From Trametes villosa (lineage: Eukaryota; Basidiomycota; Agaricomycetes; Polyporales; Polyporaceae), in NCBI GenBank assembly GCA_002964805.2, contig PUDQ02000001.1, forward strand, positions 7,216,001-7,280,000: a DNA stretch of 64,000 nucleotides, read 5' to 3'. The first letter of the stretch is position 1, and the number at the start of each line of letters is the position of its first letter. The translations under genes and the position numbers were made by a program. Positions 1 through 9,395 of this stretch are shown here, one piece after another. Below the pieces are notes generated by a model. The model did not search any database and was not told the origin of the DNA. It saw nothing but the letters and a program-made list of their open reading frames with translations.

Positions 1-480
1 ACCGCATTATGCTTCGAGGCGCTGAACGGCTTGCCCGGGCCATACATCAAATATTTCTTGAGGGACCTTGGTCATGACGGTACGTTAACCGCCATACGAG
101 CCTGACCTATTCTTATCATGGACTGCTTCCGGTTCAAGGCCTCAACAAACTGCTCATCGGCTTCCCTACGAATGCTGCATGGGCCCTCTGTACCTTTGCG
201 TACAGCGCCGGCCCTGGGTCGGAGCCGATCCTCTTCGAAGGCCGTACCGATGGTCAGATCGTTCCTGCCAGAGGAACAGGGAACTTCGGCTGGGATGCCT
301 GCTTTGAGCCTTCGGGCTTCAACCAGACGTGCGTTCGATGATCTCATGGGCGCATATATCGCTCACCGACGTATGTCCAGGTACGCTGAGATGCCGGCCG
401 AAGAGAAAAACAAAATCTCCCATCGTGGCCGCGCTCTGGAGAAACTGGAGGAATACGTGCGAGGCTTGGGCTCCTCATGA
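1..480 (+). CDS. HAM1: Inosine triphosphate pyrophosphatase (HAM1/ITPA), 3' part
   Basis: This is the C-terminal part of a nucleoside-triphosphate pyrophosphatase that hydrolyses ITP, dITP and XTP to monophosphates and so cleans the cytosolic nucleotide pool. The 5' end lies outside the window. Exons read 1-79, 139-328 and 381-480, with short GT-AG introns at 80-138 and 329-380. The family landmarks are visible: GLPGPYIK near the start, then [40 protein letters not shown] and a [12 protein letters not shown] segment near the end. Human ITPA has the same order and ends at about the same place. The C-terminus is complete, with the stop TGA at 478-480. I am confident in the family; only the missing N-terminus limits the call. 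Confidence 0.93.
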
Positions 481-1570
481 CTCGTTTCTGCGTTATCAGG
501 GTCAGCCCACCGGGGAGAGGGGATGTAATCGCGGGGTCGGAATTAAAGTCGTCTGTAGCACATACGCCTACGCACATGTATTGCTTAGAAGGTTCTGAGT
601 GTAACTAGATGGTCTAGACCTTCCGCCTTGGGCGCCATTTTGAGGATGTCTATTCATTTACTTGCGCCACTGGGCATATCGTATCGAAGCTACTAGAGTT
701 TCGCAACTGACTCCTGGTTACTGACCACAGTACAGTAAGCGTACAGAAGACATCACTGCGTGCGCCCCGACGGTGCCCCGACGTGCAACAAACTGACACG
801 CACCATCATGGCGGCATGTCTTCGCACTCGCCCAATCAGGTAAGCCGCGCAGCGAGGTCCACTAAGAACTCCCCGGGTCTGACTCATCCGATTCCCTCCC
901 CCATCCCGCACCCATCCCCCCAATGCCCGACCCGCAGAAGCCTCGCAATACGATGAGCCACATACAGGCAAGGTACTTCCGACTGGCAGAGGCATGCCCG
1001 TGTTTTCAGCAGTCGGCTTCCAAGCCCACTGCAGTGTCGGGCCACCATCGGATATTGCACTGCCGCCCGCGGACCCGCAAGGCCATGGGAGTGCGAATAT
1101 CCGCGGCGTAGTACAGGTCTGCGGTAGTGCTGCGCCGTACGCCCCGGCGCGGACACGTCATCCGAGCGGAAGAGCCGTTGCAATCGAGGCCGACTCAGTT
1201 TGAATGCCGAGAAACGCGCACGCGTGAGTCCGCGAGCGGACCCTGGGCCGCTTGGTCAGAACCGCAATGGTAAGCGCACTCCGTACGGTGCGGGCTCGGC
1301 AGACGGGTATCGAGAGCCCCTACTTTAAAGCGGGAGCCTCATCCGTCGCTGCTATGTCCGCCTTCTCGTGCGTGTTCTGTATAGCCCTCGTCCGACGCTG
1401 CGAGAAATAAAGCAGGGGCACTGCAGCCCGCAGTTCCTCACCAAAGTCTCACCAACCCTTCGCATCTACCGCACCACTACCTCTGCTCTGCACCCATCAG
1501 CTCTCCTGCTTTCACCCAGTCTCCCGACTTCAGCAACTCTTCAGCTCTACTCGCACGACTTTGCAACACA
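481..1570. other. Intergenic region with kinase promoter and leader
   Basis: I see no gene here on either strand; the open frames are short and lack known motifs. A TATA-like TTTAAAG lies near 1324, and the last ~130 bases before the kinase start are rich in C and T, as is common just upstream of start codons in filamentous fungi. Confidence 0.5.
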
Positions 1571-3111
1571 ATGGCTCGCGTGCAGATGAGCGCCATCCTC
1601 CCCGAGTTTGTCGGCTTCACCATCTCGCAAGGCGGCTTCCACCTCCGGCTACTCGAGAAGCTCGGTAACGGCGCATACGGCGTCGTCTACCTTGCCGAAG
1701 ACCTCGCGCCCCGCCCTCATGGCCCGCGGTACTACGCCGTCAAGTGCCTCCTTCGTCACGAACGCGGCTCCGCACTCGCCCGGCAGCAACAGCGCGAGAT
1801 CGCCCACCACCGCGCGATGTCCGGGCACGCGAACGTCGTCACCCTCCACGCGGTCATCGAGGAGGAGTTCTACCTCTTCCTCGTGCTCGACCTGTGTGAC
1901 GGCGGCGACCTCTTCAACGCGATCATGGACCGCGGCGCTTTCGCGAACGACACCGACGCCGTCCGCCGCACGTTCCTCCAGATCGTCGACGCCGTCGAGG
2001 CGTGCCACGACAAGGGCATCTACCACCGCGACCTGAAGCCGGAGAACATCCTCTGCGCGAAGGACGACAAGACCGTGTACCTGGCGGACTTCGGTCTGTC
2101 CACCAGGACGCGCCTCAGCGTCAACTTCGGCTGCGGCAGCTCCTTCTACATGAGCCCAGGTTAGTCCGCAGCACCCAGAACCGCAACGCAGAACACGTAC
2201 TGACACGCACTTCGCTCGCAGAATGCCTGGGTGTATTCCACAAAAAGACCCCGTACGCGACCGGTCCCTCGGACGTGTGGGCGCTCGGCACCATCCTCTG
2301 CAACATGGTCACGGGCCGCAACCCGTGGCACGTCGCGTCGCCCAAGACGGACGAGGGCTTCCGCCTCTTCCTCCGCGAGGGTGCGCCGTGGCTCCGCAAG
2401 CACCTCAGCATCTCGACCTCCGCGAGCGAGCTCTTCGCGCGCATCTTCACCGTCGATCCCGAGCGCCGCATCACCATCCCCGAGCTGCGCAGGGCGATCC
2501 TCGCCATGGACACCTTCTTCCCCGGTGCGCCCTCTACTCGCCCGGCGCAGGCCATGGAGGAGGTCGCGGTCCTCCCTCAGTCGCCTCGTACTCCGGAAGA
2601 GGCAGACATCACCGAGCAGCCCCGCCCTGCGGCCGCCCTCGGCTTCCGCAATGAGAGCTGGGAGCTCCGCCCGCTCGTCCTCTCCACGACGCTCTCCGCC
2701 GACTTCATGACCATGCCCACCGAGCAGATCGCCGCCGCGGCGACTGCGACGTGCGTCGGCACGGAGAGCTCCTTCGTCAACGGCGAGGACGCGTCGCACA
2801 GCACCGCGTTCTCGTCCACGGAGAGCCTCGACGACGTGTGGTCCATCACCGGCCCCCCTCGCGCCGCCGCAACCCCCGAGCCGTCGTCCGACACGGACAG
2901 CGAGAGCGAGAGCGACGTGCCCATCACCCCCGACACGTACGCCAGCGATCCCGCCGAGGCGATACCCCACCTCGCGCTCGACGAGTCCGCCCTCTCCGAG
3001 TGCGACATCACGATGGCGGGGACACGCCTCGCGGAGCTCAAGTCGGAGAAGAAGCTCACGCATGCGGTCGCGCGACTGTTCACTGGTATGAGGATCAGGA
3101 CGAGGGCTTAG
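1571..3111 (+). CDS. Ran1/Pat1-like serine/threonine protein kinase
   Basis: Predicted 492-aa protein kinase from two exons (1571-2159, 2222-3111) with a 62-bp phase-1 intron. The kinase domain fills roughly residues 25-315: glycine loop LGNGAYGVVY (31-40), ATP-binding Lys58 in YAVKCLL, catalytic loop HRDLKP with Asp154, DFG Asp173, and an activation segment GCGSSFYMSPE spliced across the intron. The motif set GAYGVVY, AVKCLL and GCGSSFYMSPE matches the Ran1/Pat1, Vhs1/Sks1 group, whose founding members control sexual differentiation and glucose responses in yeasts. The tail (about 320-492) is Ser/Thr/Glu-rich and probably disordered. The family is clear; the exact ortholog is not. The ATG at 1586 would remove only five residues. 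Confidence 0.9.
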
Positions 3112-3476
3112 ACAGTGGACAGCGCCGACCTTGGTGCTGGACGCTGTCGGTCCATGGACATTCGGTTATACCCCTACATTACGCCATCATGATATTGTGT
3201 ACGATTACCATGTAGCAAATAGAACATACCTATAGAACAATCCACTTCAATCATCCAATATTGCACTACGCGTGAATGTCGTAACACGTCTGAATTGTCC
3301 TCACGTTGCGAATTGGCAAGGTGCAAGGACTTTGAGCAGTTGCGATCTCCTGGTGAGCGCGTAAAACCAAAGTGCCACATACGAAGAGACAACGCATAGA
3401 TTCAAGTACTACCGATGACACGACGGGGGAATACACTATAGCAAACGACGACATCAGCGCAACCGGAGAATGTGAT
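3112..3476. other. Convergent intergenic spacer
   Basis: The kinase and SAP18 genes converge on this 365-bp AT-richer spacer. It must hold both 3' ends, but I cannot name specific cleavage sites. Confidence 0.4.
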
Positions 3477-4463
3477 TTAGTCGTACCGGCCACGCCTCCT
3501 GGGTGGACTCCTCGAGCGCGAAGCAGGCCGTCTTCCCCAACCCTCCCGGCGCGGTGGCGAATCTCTCCGGGGTGGCGGTACTCGCCTGTCATCTCTGTCG
3601 CGCCCACCGAAGTCGCCGCCGCGGCCGCCCCGCCCCGCGCGGGGTACAGCGGCCTCTGGGCCAGAGTTTCCTCTCCAGTGACCAGCGCCGCCACGCCCGA
3701 CACCTGGACCTGGTGCCGCAGACAAGCTGCCACCCCATCCTCCATCACCGCGCCCACCACCAGCACCCTTCCAACCATTTGGCGCACCTGCGGCAGGACC
3801 GGGACCGACCGCACTACCCTTGATCGCCAGCTCACCACCGGGTCCAACAGGGACCACTACTCCCTTCGGGAGATGCACCGCGACACAGAGGTAGTCGCCG
3901 GGGACAAAACGGAGCTCGTCCAGCGTGCGGTCTTGCTCCGCGTTCTGGGTCGATTCGGTCTCGTTGTCTTCAAGGAGGCGCGGCGCGGGGTGGTCGAGGG
4001 TACCCGGCTCGCCGAGGATGTCGCGGGAGTAAACGGTGCCGAGCTCCTTCTGTGAGAAGCGACCACGCGCGGCTGCGTCCGCGAAGACGGCGCGGAAGGC
4101 GTATCGTGCAAGGGGGTGGCGGTATTCGGTGGAATTGGGCGCGCTTGAGCGGAGCGAGGTCAAGACTTCTCGTAGGGTCGCGTCTTTCCTACATGCAGAC
4201 ACATCAGCAATGCGAAACGCGTGAAAGTAGAGCTCGCTCACCAGGTGTATATCTCCTGTTCGTCTGCCAGAGGGAGCGGGCCATCCTCAAACTGCTGCAA
4301 GCGGTGGAATGTCCCAATTTTGATGAAGGTGCGAATGAGGAACGGCGCGGTCTGTACGCAATACTGGTCAGTCTGGTAGGGCGGCCCATAAATAGGTTAT
4401 ATGCACCTTTTCTCTGTCGACAATTGGCTTGCCAGCGGGCGTTGTGTCCTCCATTGTTGACAT
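3477..4463 (-). CDS. SAP18: SAP18-like protein with RGG/RS-rich tail
   Basis: Predicted 292-aa SAP18, a ubiquitin-fold subunit known from the Sin3-histone deacetylase complex and from the splicing-linked ASAP/PSAP complexes. Exons on the minus strand are 4463-4407, 4351-4242 and 4188-3477, with introns of 55 and 53 bp. The conserved core is plain: IVDREKTAPFLIRTFIKIG, EIYTWKDATLREVLTSL, HPLARYAFRAVFAD, KELGTVYSRDI and a final FVPGDYLCVAVHLP. The start gives MSTMEDTTPAGKPIVDREK, matching the PIDREKT stretch of animal SAP18. The core ends near residue 165, where animal SAP18 also ends; here about 125 more residues follow, rich in Gly-Arg repeats and then Arg-Ser/Pro. That tail suggests RNA binding or an RNPS1-like role, which is inference. 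Confidence 0.9.
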
Positions 4464-4727
4464 GTGTGCGCGAAGGCTGAGGGAAGAGGTGAACAGGTCA
4501 AGGCGCCTACCTGGGCGCTCAGCAACGTCAGTTCACTCGGGCATGGTTACGTAAAACCTTCAGTAGCACATATGGGCGTCTGTTGCGAATGTAGGTTCGT
4601 TCTACCCACCACCATACAGTAAAGGCACAGGCTGGCTCAGCGATACCTAGAGGCTGGACGCCGGGGGCCAGCCGCTCATACTCCCCAACTTCTGTAAATC
4701 TCAGGCGATAAACTATCCCGCTTAACC

Positions 4728-5825
4728 TTGTCTCATATCCCTCGCTCGGCGCTGTGGCATTGTATCATGGTTCACCCTAATGCGTTGTCTCCAGCCTCCG
4801 TCAACAAACGCAAACGCCTCTCTGATGGTGGAGATGTTGGCGGGAAGATTACAGCGAAAGTACCGCGACCATGCATGAAGCCGGGGCTGCGCGTCAAGAC
4901 CGACATCCTCACGGTTCCGTTCGAGTCTCCATCTCTCGACCAGCTCCTCTCAGCCGGAGACTCGGACACGAACTCGTTATTCGACGAACCCCCGCCTCAA
5001 CCGTCTACCCCTGACATCGACGGCCTCCATGAGGTGCTTGCGCCGAGAATCGTAGACGAGCTTCTCCCGGATTTCGACCCCGAGGACACCAGTACGGCTC
5101 CAGTGCCCGCTAAGCGTACAGCACCCTCCATCCCAGGACTCTACTTCGACCCATCGATCCTTCTCCCTGACGCCCTCGCAGACGATCTCATGTGGACGTG
5201 CATTCGCGCCTTCTTTGGGGAGGGAACTGCTAATCAGGTCATGCTCTTCGAACGCGCTCCGGATGACGCGACACGGGGCACTCCGCGGTCAACCGGACTG
5301 CCGCCTTGTCTTACGGACCTGGTTTCTCTTCTCGACGACATGCTGCGGCCTGCAGTCCCCCCCGAAACCCATGACTTGCTGTTCTCTCCGTCACCTGCCT
5401 CTCACGTCGGGCCACCGCGCGCGCGACAGGCCATCATCAACCTCTACTGGCCTGGAGAAGGCATCACCCCTCACGTGGACCTGCTCGACCGGTACGGGGA
5501 CGGTATCATGGGCGTCAGCCTTGGCTCGGGCTGCGCCATGCAGTTCTCCAAGGCCTCGTCCGACGGCGGTCCGTCGGATGCCACGGGCGACTGCGCGCTA
5601 TACCTTCCGAAAGGGAGCGTGCTCGTCATGACCCAGGATGCGCGGTACCACTGGACCCACGGGATCGAGAAACGCTTCGAAGACCTCGTGGAGGAGACCC
5701 CTGGTAGTGCTCGTAGTACCGTTTTGGACCGGGATGTCAGACTCAGCATCACCTTCCGCTGGCTATTGCCGGGAGCCGACATTGTGGGCCCCGCTGCGTC
5801 TGGTGAAGATGTTGAGGAGACGTAA
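4728..5825 (+). CDS. AlkB-like 2-oxoglutarate/Fe(II) dioxygenase
   Basis: Intronless gene for a predicted 365-aa AlkB-family oxygenase. Such enzymes use 2-oxoglutarate, O2 and Fe(II) to demethylate nucleic acids or hydroxylate proteins. The iron site is visible: the H-x-D pair in ITPHVDLLDRYGDGI (His249, Asp251), the distal histidine in RYHWTHGI (about 311), and the 2-oxoglutarate-binding arginines in DVRLSITFRW near 338-344. The NLYWPGEGITPHVD segment is typical of the AlkB fold. The first ~140 residues are low in recognisable motifs and probably disordered. A second in-frame ATG at 4770 is an equally plausible start. I cannot say which substrate (DNA, RNA or protein) it acts on. It is divergent from SAP18 with a 264-bp shared upstream region. 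Confidence 0.88.
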   Translation: MSHIPRSALWHCIMVHPNALSPASVNKRKRLSDGGDVGGKITAKVPRPCMKPGLRVKTDILTVPFESPSLDQLLSAGDSDTNSLFDEPPPQPSTPDIDGLHEVLAPRIVDELLPDFDPEDTSTAPVPAKRTAPSIPGLYFDPSILLPDALADDLMWTCIRAFFGEGTANQVMLFERAPDDATRGTPRSTGLPPCLTDLVSLLDDMLRPAVPPETHDLLFSPSPASHVGPPRARQAIINLYWPGEGITPHVDLLDRYGDGIMGVSLGSGCAMQFSKASSDGGPSDATGDCALYLPKGSVLVMTQDARYHWTHGIEKRFEDLVEETPGSARSTVLDRDVRLSITFRWLLPGADIVGPAASGEDVEET

Positions 5826-7000
5826 CCTTTAGTTCTATGGCGCGGACTATACCTTCTGGGCATCATGTGTATGTTGTACATTAATGTGGTATTGGGAGCT
5901 CACAATTTATGGGACAGTCGTTGTTTATACTTCCTCCGGCCTTGTGCAAAAGCCGCTCGAGCTGACAGCGGGTCCGATACCGACCGCATATGAAACATAG
6001 TCATCGCTCTGCCACTTGAACGATCGCGAACGTCATAGACGTGAATATTCCCCGAGTGAGCCCCATTGTCGCTCAGTCAGAAGGTTTGACATCGTCAGCA
6101 AGCTGTCTTGGGTCTAATCGACTATGCTCTGAAGGCGCAAATCCGGAACAGTTACGGCCTTGCGATCAGCTTCCCTCGGCGTGCCGCCGCTTCTTGTTGG
6201 CGTTGCACCATAGCCCGGAATTTATGCAGGCCCAATCCGACCTATTGCTTGGTGCGTGGCCAGAGTTAACCCGTCTACGTGCTTGTGGTGACAAGCCTGC
6301 GCTAGAATTCTCTGAGCTGCGAGCATCATTCTCTCTGTGCCCCAGCGGTGCAAAGGCAGGGATGAGGATCGGAAGGAGAAGCTCGGGCCTTCAATCGCTA
6401 TTCACGGTGCTTGCGTCAACACGAACCCCGCAGAGCCCGACGCCCCCGAGCAATAACCGGGTATGTCTCCTGCTGCTTCGCGTTCCCGTCATCAACTATT
6501 GGTCTGACCGAGTTCCAGCAGACACCCGACAATGGTGGCCAACGTCCCGGTGCCCCTAGAGAGGCATCCGCGCTCCTCTATATGCATACCTCTTCCAGCG
6601 TTATCCCCCACCCCCCTCCGGTGCCCGACCCCTGCGCCAAGCCACGCTCCTACTCCCGTCCCGGATTCGGGTCAGTCAAGAATCAAGATGTACAGGTGGT
6701 TCCACGGGGCGGGCTCCATGCCCGCCGTCGGATGCTCCGTGCGCAATTTGCCACCATGGCGATAATACCGGCTACCATACTGCTATACTCGAGGCCAGTG
6801 ACCGTCGGCGACTTCGCAACCCGCTGACGCAATGGGCCAGTCCCGTCGGACGGCTAGCGGTAAGCAGGCTGCAGTCAATCTGGTGGATGCGGGGTGGGCT
6901 CAGTACTTAAACCTAGACCGTTGCGCCCGATGTATTGACAATTTCGCCTTCACCTAGCGAACGGACGAACATCCACGAAGCCTCTACGACATATCCTCCT
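5826..7000. other. Intergenic region, terpene synthase upstream
   Basis: There is no convincing gene in these 1.2 kb. A 172-codon plus-strand frame at 6041-6559 has no motif I know and looks like chance. The region should contain the terpene synthase promoter; TACTTAAA near 6903 is a weak TATA-like candidate about 100 bp before the start. Confidence 0.4.
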
Positions 7001-8249
7001 ATGAGTCAGCGGTACCTCCACCTCCCCGACTTAATGGCGGACTGGCCGTGGCCGCGGCGGATCCATCCGCTGTATGAGGAAGTCACCGCCGAGTCGAACG
7101 CGTGGTTCAAGTCGTTCGCGCCCTTCACGCCCGAGTCGCAGCATGCGTTCGACGTTTGCGACTTCGGGAGGCTTGCTAGTCTTGCGTACCCCGACGCGCC
7201 CCGAGGTTAGTCATCGCCGGAATTTCTAGGAGTACTGTGCTGACCGTGCTGAACGACCCCAGAGGTCCTACGGATCGGCATAGACCTGATGAACATATTT
7301 TTCGTCATCGACGAGTACACGGACGTTGAGCCCGCACCGGCTGTGATGGAGATGGTCGACGTGGTCATCGACGCCGCGCGCAATCCGCAGAAGCCCCGGC
7401 CTGCGGGCGAAATCGTCTTGGGCGAACTCATGAGACAGTAAATCTACTTCCCACCGAGGTGCACGCTCGTCGATGTGACACTTTCTCACTGCGCACCGGT
7501 AGATGGGCAGAACGTCTTCTCAGTGTAGCGACCCCCGAAGCAGCCGCTCATTTTTTCAAGGCGTATATCGACTATCTCATGGCGCTCGTCTCGGAGGCTG
7601 AGGATCGCTGCAGCGGTACCACCCGGTCGATCGACAGCTTCATCAGGATTCGGCGCGAGAACAACGGCGGCCGCCCCTCCCTCTCCCCATGCGAGCTCCA
7701 TCTGAGCATTCCGGACGAAGCGTTCTACCACCCGCATGTTGTCAAGCTGCAGGACCTCATCGTAGACATGGTCACTACCGTCAACGTAAGGTGCCATCCT
7801 GTACGCCGAATGTTCGTAGTCTGACACTGATATTTATTCAGGACGTCATGTCGTACAACAGAGAACAGGCTACGCATAATGACCACTACAACTTGCTCAC
7901 GGTCGTCATGCGCGAGCTCGACACGGACTTCAACGGAGCCATGGTCTGGGTCGTCGACTTCCACAACACAATCTCCGCCAAGTATATCCAAGGACTGAAG
8001 GAACTCCCCTCCTTCGGACCCGAGGTCGACGCTCAACTCCAGGAGTACCTCCAGCGCATAGCCAACTGGCCGCGCTGCGTGGATAGCTGGAGCTTCGAAT
8101 CAGGTCGGTACTTCGGAGACCGAGGAATGGAGTTCCAGAGGACGCGTCGAGTGCCTCTTCTGGAGAGGTGGCAGCGGAACCCGGAGTACCGCCGCGAGCA
8201 GGTCCAGGTCGCCGCAATAGACTGGCTTGCCCAACCGGTTACAGCCTGA
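7001..8249 (+). CDS. Sesquiterpene synthase
   Basis: Predicted 356-aa class I terpene cyclase that should ionise and cyclise farnesyl diphosphate. Exons are 7001-7205, 7263-7437, 7503-7785 and 7842-8249, with introns of 57, 65 and 56 bp. It begins with the [20 protein letters not shown] stretch typical of Agaricomycete sesquiterpene synthases. The aspartate-rich metal motif is DEYTD (residues 85-89), the second metal motif NDVMSYNRE spans 221-229 and straddles an intron, and the ESGRYF element places the conserved Arg-Tyr pair at 310-311. An Arg in [10 protein letters not shown] may be the pyrophosphate sensor. Length is normal for the family. The product cannot be read from sequence; protoilludene-type enzymes share this N-terminus. 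No P450, oxidoreductase or transferase lies beside it. Confidence 0.93.
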
Positions 8250-8568
8250 GTAGAAACGAGTACTGTACGAGCGAATGTGCGACTGGAGGACACACGTGAA
8301 TAACTCGATCTTGAGGTTTACTAGACAATCACAGCTCGATCCCAAGGTGGCATAATTAGTGTTCAAGCGTGCTCCAAACATACCAGAAAGCGAATGAAAG
8401 CGGTTGCGGGTTGAGCTTGTCTAACACGAATACAAAAGGTCTGCACTGTACAACACATCATCTTCTGCTCTTCGAACATCTCGTCTTCGTACAAGGGAGC
8501 TGCTGCCGGACAAACGACCGAGTAAGCAAAACTGGCAATGGAAGCCTTTGTCAAACGAGCTCATACCT

Positions 8569-9094
8569 CTAGCAAGCTCCACCACGGAGGGCAAGAACCA
8601 GATGCAGCACGGCTCCCGCAGAGATGTTGAACTCCTTGACGACCTTGTCGTCCGCCCTGCACAAGAGGTATGATTTCGGTGCATATGCGCGAGATAGAGC
8701 TCGGAGACGTACATTTGTCTGCCGGCGTAGATCAGACGCTGTTGCGGTGGCGGCACGCCCGACTGCTCCTCGACCTTTTCCTTGATACGAGATACCTATG
8801 TTATTGACGTTGCGGTCCAACGGGAGGATAACAAGAGGCGTGAGCGGATGTACGCAAGACGCACTCAGAGAGTACGCACGGGATCCTCGGGGTCGATATC
8901 GAGCTCGATCTATGCACATGAAGTGATCAGGATAACATTAGGGTTATACTGCATCTTGCGTGAATTGTACGGGCATAGTGATCTGCGTACCTCCTTGCCA
9001 GTGAGAGTCTGTAGAATCCGCGCACATTTCGGTGAGTGGCTCGAGATCAACGCATCTCTGGACAGCATGAACTCACCTTGACCTTGATCAACAT
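8569..9094 (-). CDS. NEDD8: NEDD8/Rub1 ubiquitin-like modifier
   Basis: Predicted 78-aa NEDD8 precursor, the modifier attached to cullins to activate SCF-type ubiquitin ligases. Five minus-strand exons: 9094-9077 (18 nt), 9008-8991 (18 nt), 8909-8880 (30 nt), 8795-8713 (83 nt) and 8656-8569 (88 nt). They join in phase to a protein starting MLIKVKTLTGKEIELDIDP and ending [12 protein letters not shown]. Alanine at position 72, before LRGG, is the NEDD8 signature (ubiquitin has Arg). The two residues after Gly76 must be removed before conjugation. The first three exons are so short that simple open-frame scans miss them. It lies divergent from the F-box array with 301 bp between start codons. 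Confidence 0.95.
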
Positions 9095-9395
9095 GCTGAG
9101 TACCGAGGCAGAGATAACAGACAAGGAAAAGCTATGAAGTGGTTCACCGGGCAACGGAGAGCGAGGAGAGGGTGGTGGTAGATTAGCAAGACGAAAGCCG
9201 CCTGCAGGTGTGGCGGAGTCCGAGGACAGACTCCGGGAGCGCGTAGGCGCCCATATCGGACGAGACGCGTCCCCCGACCTGGTAACTTCCGCTTCCACCG
9301 TCGCGAGCTAGCTCCGGGTTCGTCGCGCTTTCCTCGCTGGCCGCCACCGCCATAGGTCCATGTCTGCAGAGGTACCGCTACCCTCTCGCGAATCC

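Noticed and set aside
2161..3063. 300-codon minus-strand open frame
   Set aside because: Antisense to the kinase tail; Arg/Gly/Glu-rich shadow of a real gene.
7001..8249. Terpene biosynthetic gene cluster
   Set aside because: Neighbours are AlkB, NEDD8 and F-box genes; no P450, dehydrogenase or transporter lies next to the synthase.
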